Positions 6,290-8,341 of a stretch of DNA of 8,341 nt are shown here, piece after piece. The position numbers and the translations under genes were made by a program. The DNA comes from JBDKJS01 sp039806065 (GTDB taxonomy: Bacteria; Bacteroidota; Bacteroidia; AKYH767-A; 2013-40CM-41-45), in NCBI GenBank assembly GCA_039806065.1, contig JBDKJS010000150.1, positions 1 to 8,341 of the forward strand, given 5' to 3'. How positions within the stretch are numbered: position 1 is the first letter of the stretch; every line of letters begins with the position of its first letter. Below the pieces are notes generated by a model, which saw only the letters and a program-made list of their open reading frames with translations, had not been told where the DNA came from and did not search any database.

Positions 6290-8116
6290 ATGAAATCATT
6301 ATATTTTTTTCTAAGTCTTTTAATAGCTCAAGGCATCAAAGCACAAGAGTTAGAACACCCCCTCAAGGTCAATCCTATCATCCTTCAATACCACTTGCAG
6401 CATGGTATAAGTGCAGCTAATACATTGCGAGGAAGCCAGCAAGCCATCGCCCTCCCTTTCATCGATGATTTTTCATACAGGCAGCCCATTCCCACAGCAT
6501 CACTTTGGGTAGATGCACACGCCTTTATAAATACCAGCATGGCAGTCAATCCACCTACCATAGGAGTGGCCACCTTAGATGGCTTAGCAGCCAATGGCTA
6601 CCCTTACGATAGTCTTTCAGGCATTACCGATACGGCCGATTTTCTTACCTCACAATCCATCGACCTCAATTATCCTAATGATACTACCATTTGGCTAAGT
6701 TTTTTTTTCCAACCCCAAGGCTTTGCCGATAAGCCAGAAGCTGGCGATTCTCTTTTACTCCAGTTTCGCGACACCGCAGGCCAGTGGATCACCCAGTGGA
6801 GCAGCGATGGAGCACCCAATCAGCCTTTCCAGCAAGTCTATCTACCGGTGCGCACCGCAGCTTACCTCTATAATAATTTTCAATTCCGCTTTTTAAACTT
6901 CGCCACCCTCAATGGCAATCGCGACCATTGGCATATAGACCTAGTGCGCCTTGATAGAAACCGAACCCCTGGCGATCCCACTTTTGAAATCAGCTTCATC
7001 AATCCACCCATTAGTTATTTGAAAGACTACACAGCCATGCCCTATCCCCATTATAAGCAAATGCTTATCAATGGTCTCAATCCCACGGTAGATACCCTGC
7101 GCGACACCGTGCGGGTGCTTCAACTCACCAGCGCCACCTCCATCACCCTTAGCGAACAAATTCGCGATCAAAATGGAAACAATATTTACAATGGCTTCTA
7201 TGCACCCATAGCACTCACTGCAGTAGCCAATACTGATACAGCATTCAACTATCAACCACCAGCAGCCCTGTTTCCTTCCTTGCCCGACACCTATATGGAT
7301 TTTGAAATCAAACACTATATAAGTGCAGCCAATGCCGGAGTAGAAACCAATGATACCAACTACCTAACCCAACGCTTTCAAAATTACTATGCTTATGACG
7401 ATGGCAGTGCCGAGTTAGCATACGGCATTCCTGAAAATGGAGCACGCATAGCCTATCAATTTGATATTAAAAAGGCCGATAGCCTTCGAGGCATCCAGCT
7501 CTATTTCAACTGGGTGGGCCCCAATGAGCACAATCGCCTCTTTACACTTGCCGTGTGGAACAGCATCGGCATTGGCGGAGGTGTAGATCAGCTGCGCTAT
7601 ACCCAATCAGGCCAGCGCCCACGCAATCTCCCCCTCATCAATGGCTATGTAAATTACCTCTTCGATTCTGCACTCTATGTCAATCCCGGCACCCTATACA
7701 TCGGTTGGATCCAAAATCAAGACTCACTGATCAGCCTTGGCCTCGACAAAAACACCCGCGCCACTTCTCATATGTATGCCTATTTCAATGGAGCTTGGAC
7801 CCAAAGCAGTATCAATGGAGCATGGATGCTTCGACCCATCCTTTCAGAGAGTCCGGTAGCCATAGGCATAAACAACTTAGCGCCCGAACCCTTGCAACTA
7901 TATCCTAATCCAGCCAGTCATGTAATAAATCTATCCACCACCCAAATACCTCACACCCTTGCCGTTTTCGACATTAGCGGCCGGCAAGTACTCCATCAAC
8001 CTTACCAGCCCCAGCTCGACATAAGCACCCTCAACCCCGGCTACTACACATTACTTCTTTATTACCCTCATACTATTAGCAAACCATATAAATTTATAAA
8101 GGTAAGGCGGCATTAG
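6290..8116 (+). CDS. Secreted surface protein with type IX secretion (Por) C-terminal sorting domain
   Basis: A 608-residue exported protein of unknown function. Residues 1-18 form a Sec signal peptide (MKSLYFFLSLLIAQGIKA, likely cut before Q19); there is no lipobox cysteine. Residues of about 55-223 read like a beta-sandwich (MAM or lectin-like) module: FIDDFSY, IGVATLDGL, LTSQSIDL, GDSLLLQF, FQFRFLNF, and WHIDLVRLDR at the end. A middle region contains NYYAYDDGSAELAYGI (about 365-380), a pattern I recall from other Bacteroidota T9SS cargo, followed by more predicted beta structure. The last 71 residues are a type A sorting domain, starting at YPNPASHV (538) and including VFDISGRQV and STLNPGYYTLLL. 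T9SS would carry it across the outer membrane and anchor or release it. It starts 5 bases after the PASTA gene and probably shares its transcript. No catalytic motif was recognised; adhesion or binding is only a guess. Confidence 0.9.
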   Translation: MKSLYFFLSLLIAQGIKAQELEHPLKVNPIILQYHLQHGISAANTLRGSQQAIALPFIDDFSYRQPIPTASLWVDAHAFINTSMAVNPPTIGVATLDGLAANGYPYDSLSGITDTADFLTSQSIDLNYPNDTTIWLSFFFQPQGFADKPEAGDSLLLQFRDTAGQWITQWSSDGAPNQPFQQVYLPVRTAAYLYNNFQFRFLNFATLNGNRDHWHIDLVRLDRNRTPGDPTFEISFINPPISYLKDYTAMPYPHYKQMLINGLNPTVDTLRDTVRVLQLTSATSITLSEQIRDQNGNNIYNGFYAPIALTAVANTDTAFNYQPPAALFPSLPDTYMDFEIKHYISAANAGVETNDTNYLTQRFQNYYAYDDGSAELAYGIPENGARIAYQFDIKKADSLRGIQLYFNWVGPNEHNRLFTLAVWNSIGIGGGVDQLRYTQSGQRPRNLPLINGYVNYLFDSALYVNPGTLYIGWIQNQDSLISLGLDKNTRATSHMYAYFNGAWTQSSINGAWMLRPILSESPVAIGINNLAPEPLQLYPNPASHVINLSTTQIPHTLAVFDISGRQVLHQPYQPQLDISTLNPGYYTLLLYYPHTISKPYKFIKVRRH

Positions 8117-8159
8117 CAGGTCATCTCTCATCAGCAGCAGTGCCGGTGTTCGCTCATAG

Positions 8160-8190
8160 TGCCACCAAAAAAAGTTTTTTTTTGGCGGCA
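8160..8190. terminator. Long hairpin after the operon, possible terminator
   Basis: Positions 8160-8173 pair with 8177-8190: 13 pairs and one A/C mismatch, with a 3-base loop. The stem has G/C-rich ends and a central run of seven A opposite T. It lies 44 bases after the T9SS gene stop, where a terminator is expected. However, the T run is inside the stem rather than after it, so the form is atypical. An alternative small stem GCGG/CCGC (8185-8188 with 8197-8200) overlaps its 3' arm. Confidence 0.4.
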
Positions 8191-8247
8191 GCTAATCCGC
8201 TCACCCACGGGCCGCAGGGTAGGGCATGGCTTGGTTAAATGATAAAA

Positions 8248-8255
8248 TAATTTTG
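8248..8255 (+). promoter_or_regulatory. Candidate -7 promoter element for the gene at the right edge
   Basis: TAATTTTG exactly matches the Bacteroidota -7 consensus TAnnTTTG. It lies 38 bases before the ATG at 8294. A TTG at 8231-8233 lies upstream but only 14 bases away, shorter than the usual spacing. Its place after a probable terminator and before an open frame supports a new transcription unit here. Confidence 0.45.
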
Positions 8256-8293
8256 TAAATTGCCCTTTCATAGCAGCTTACAAAAATAATTCC

Positions 8294-8341
8294 ATGCACG
8301 CATCCCCCTACCACTTAGACAATGGCATAGTGCCATCTGAT
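8294..8341 (+). CDS. Possible start of a further gene (runs off the right edge)
   Basis: Sixteen codons, reading MHASPYHLDNGIVPSD, are open from an ATG to the window edge. Support is limited to the ATG being preceded by an A/T-rich leader and, 38 bases upstream, an exact TAnnTTTG element. There is no Shine-Dalgarno sequence, in keeping with the other genes here. The stretch is too short to assign a family and no signal peptide is apparent. A different downstream start, or no gene at all, remains possible. Confidence 0.35.
   Translation, partial: MHASPYHLDNGIVPSD

Noticed and set aside
6941..7315. Minus-strand open frame of 124 codons.
   Set aside because: Antisense to the T9SS gene, with no leader, promoter motif or recognisable domain.
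7555..7908. Plus-strand open frame of 117 codons inside the T9SS gene.
   Set aside because: It is out of frame within a gene that has a signal peptide and an intact sorting domain. Its His/Pro/Ser-rich composition is typical of a shadow frame.
8185..8260. Possible tRNA or small RNA gene near the right edge.
   Set aside because: The short palindromes do not form a cloverleaf, and no T-loop (GGTTCGA-like) sequence is present.

Overview
The window looks like chromosomal DNA from a member of the Bacteroidota, probably a Chitinophagales- or Sphingobacteriales-like lineage. Four things point there: a secreted protein with a C-terminal type IX secretion (T9SS) sorting domain; three exact matches and one near match to the Bacteroidota -7 promoter element TAnnTTTG, each just upstream of a gene; no clear Shine-Dalgarno sequences; and a sensor kinase N-terminus of a type I recognise from this phylum. 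There is no tRNA, rRNA, CRISPR array or insertion sequence. The genus cannot be fixed from the sequence alone.

Layout. Positions 1-1195 (minus strand) hold a two-component system: an OmpR/PhoB-type response regulator followed by the N-terminal part of its histidine kinase, which runs off the left edge. A divergent intergenic region (1196-1339) separates it from sucC (plus strand, 1340-2530), the succinyl-CoA synthetase beta subunit, which ends in a strong intrinsic terminator. The 326-base gap 2531-2856 contains that terminator, a structured element resembling a dispersed Bacteroidota intergenic repeat, a terminator-like hairpin facing the minus strand, and a candidate promoter for the next gene.

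Positions 2857-8116 (plus strand) look like a three-gene operon with a 4-base overlap and then a 5-base gap. It encodes a 901-residue protein made of two tandem D-alanine--D-alanine ligase (Ddl) units, a membrane-anchored protein with three PASTA repeats, and a 608-residue T9SS cargo protein. The first two share a peptidoglycan theme: Ddl makes the D-Ala-D-Ala end of the stem peptide, and PASTA repeats in other proteins bind uncrosslinked peptidoglycan. A long hairpin follows the operon. A new promoter-like site and the first 16 codons of another gene reach the right edge.

The most unusual item is the tandem Ddl fusion. The first unit keeps the classical Glu/Ser/Tyr catalytic residues but has a roughly 70-residue insertion and an altered metal-binding loop. 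The second unit keeps the canonical metal-binding loop but has Cys and Phe at the Ser and Tyr positions. The two halves have therefore diverged in different parts of the active site, and the second carries the Phe associated in other Ddl enzymes with D-Ala-D-lactate synthesis.
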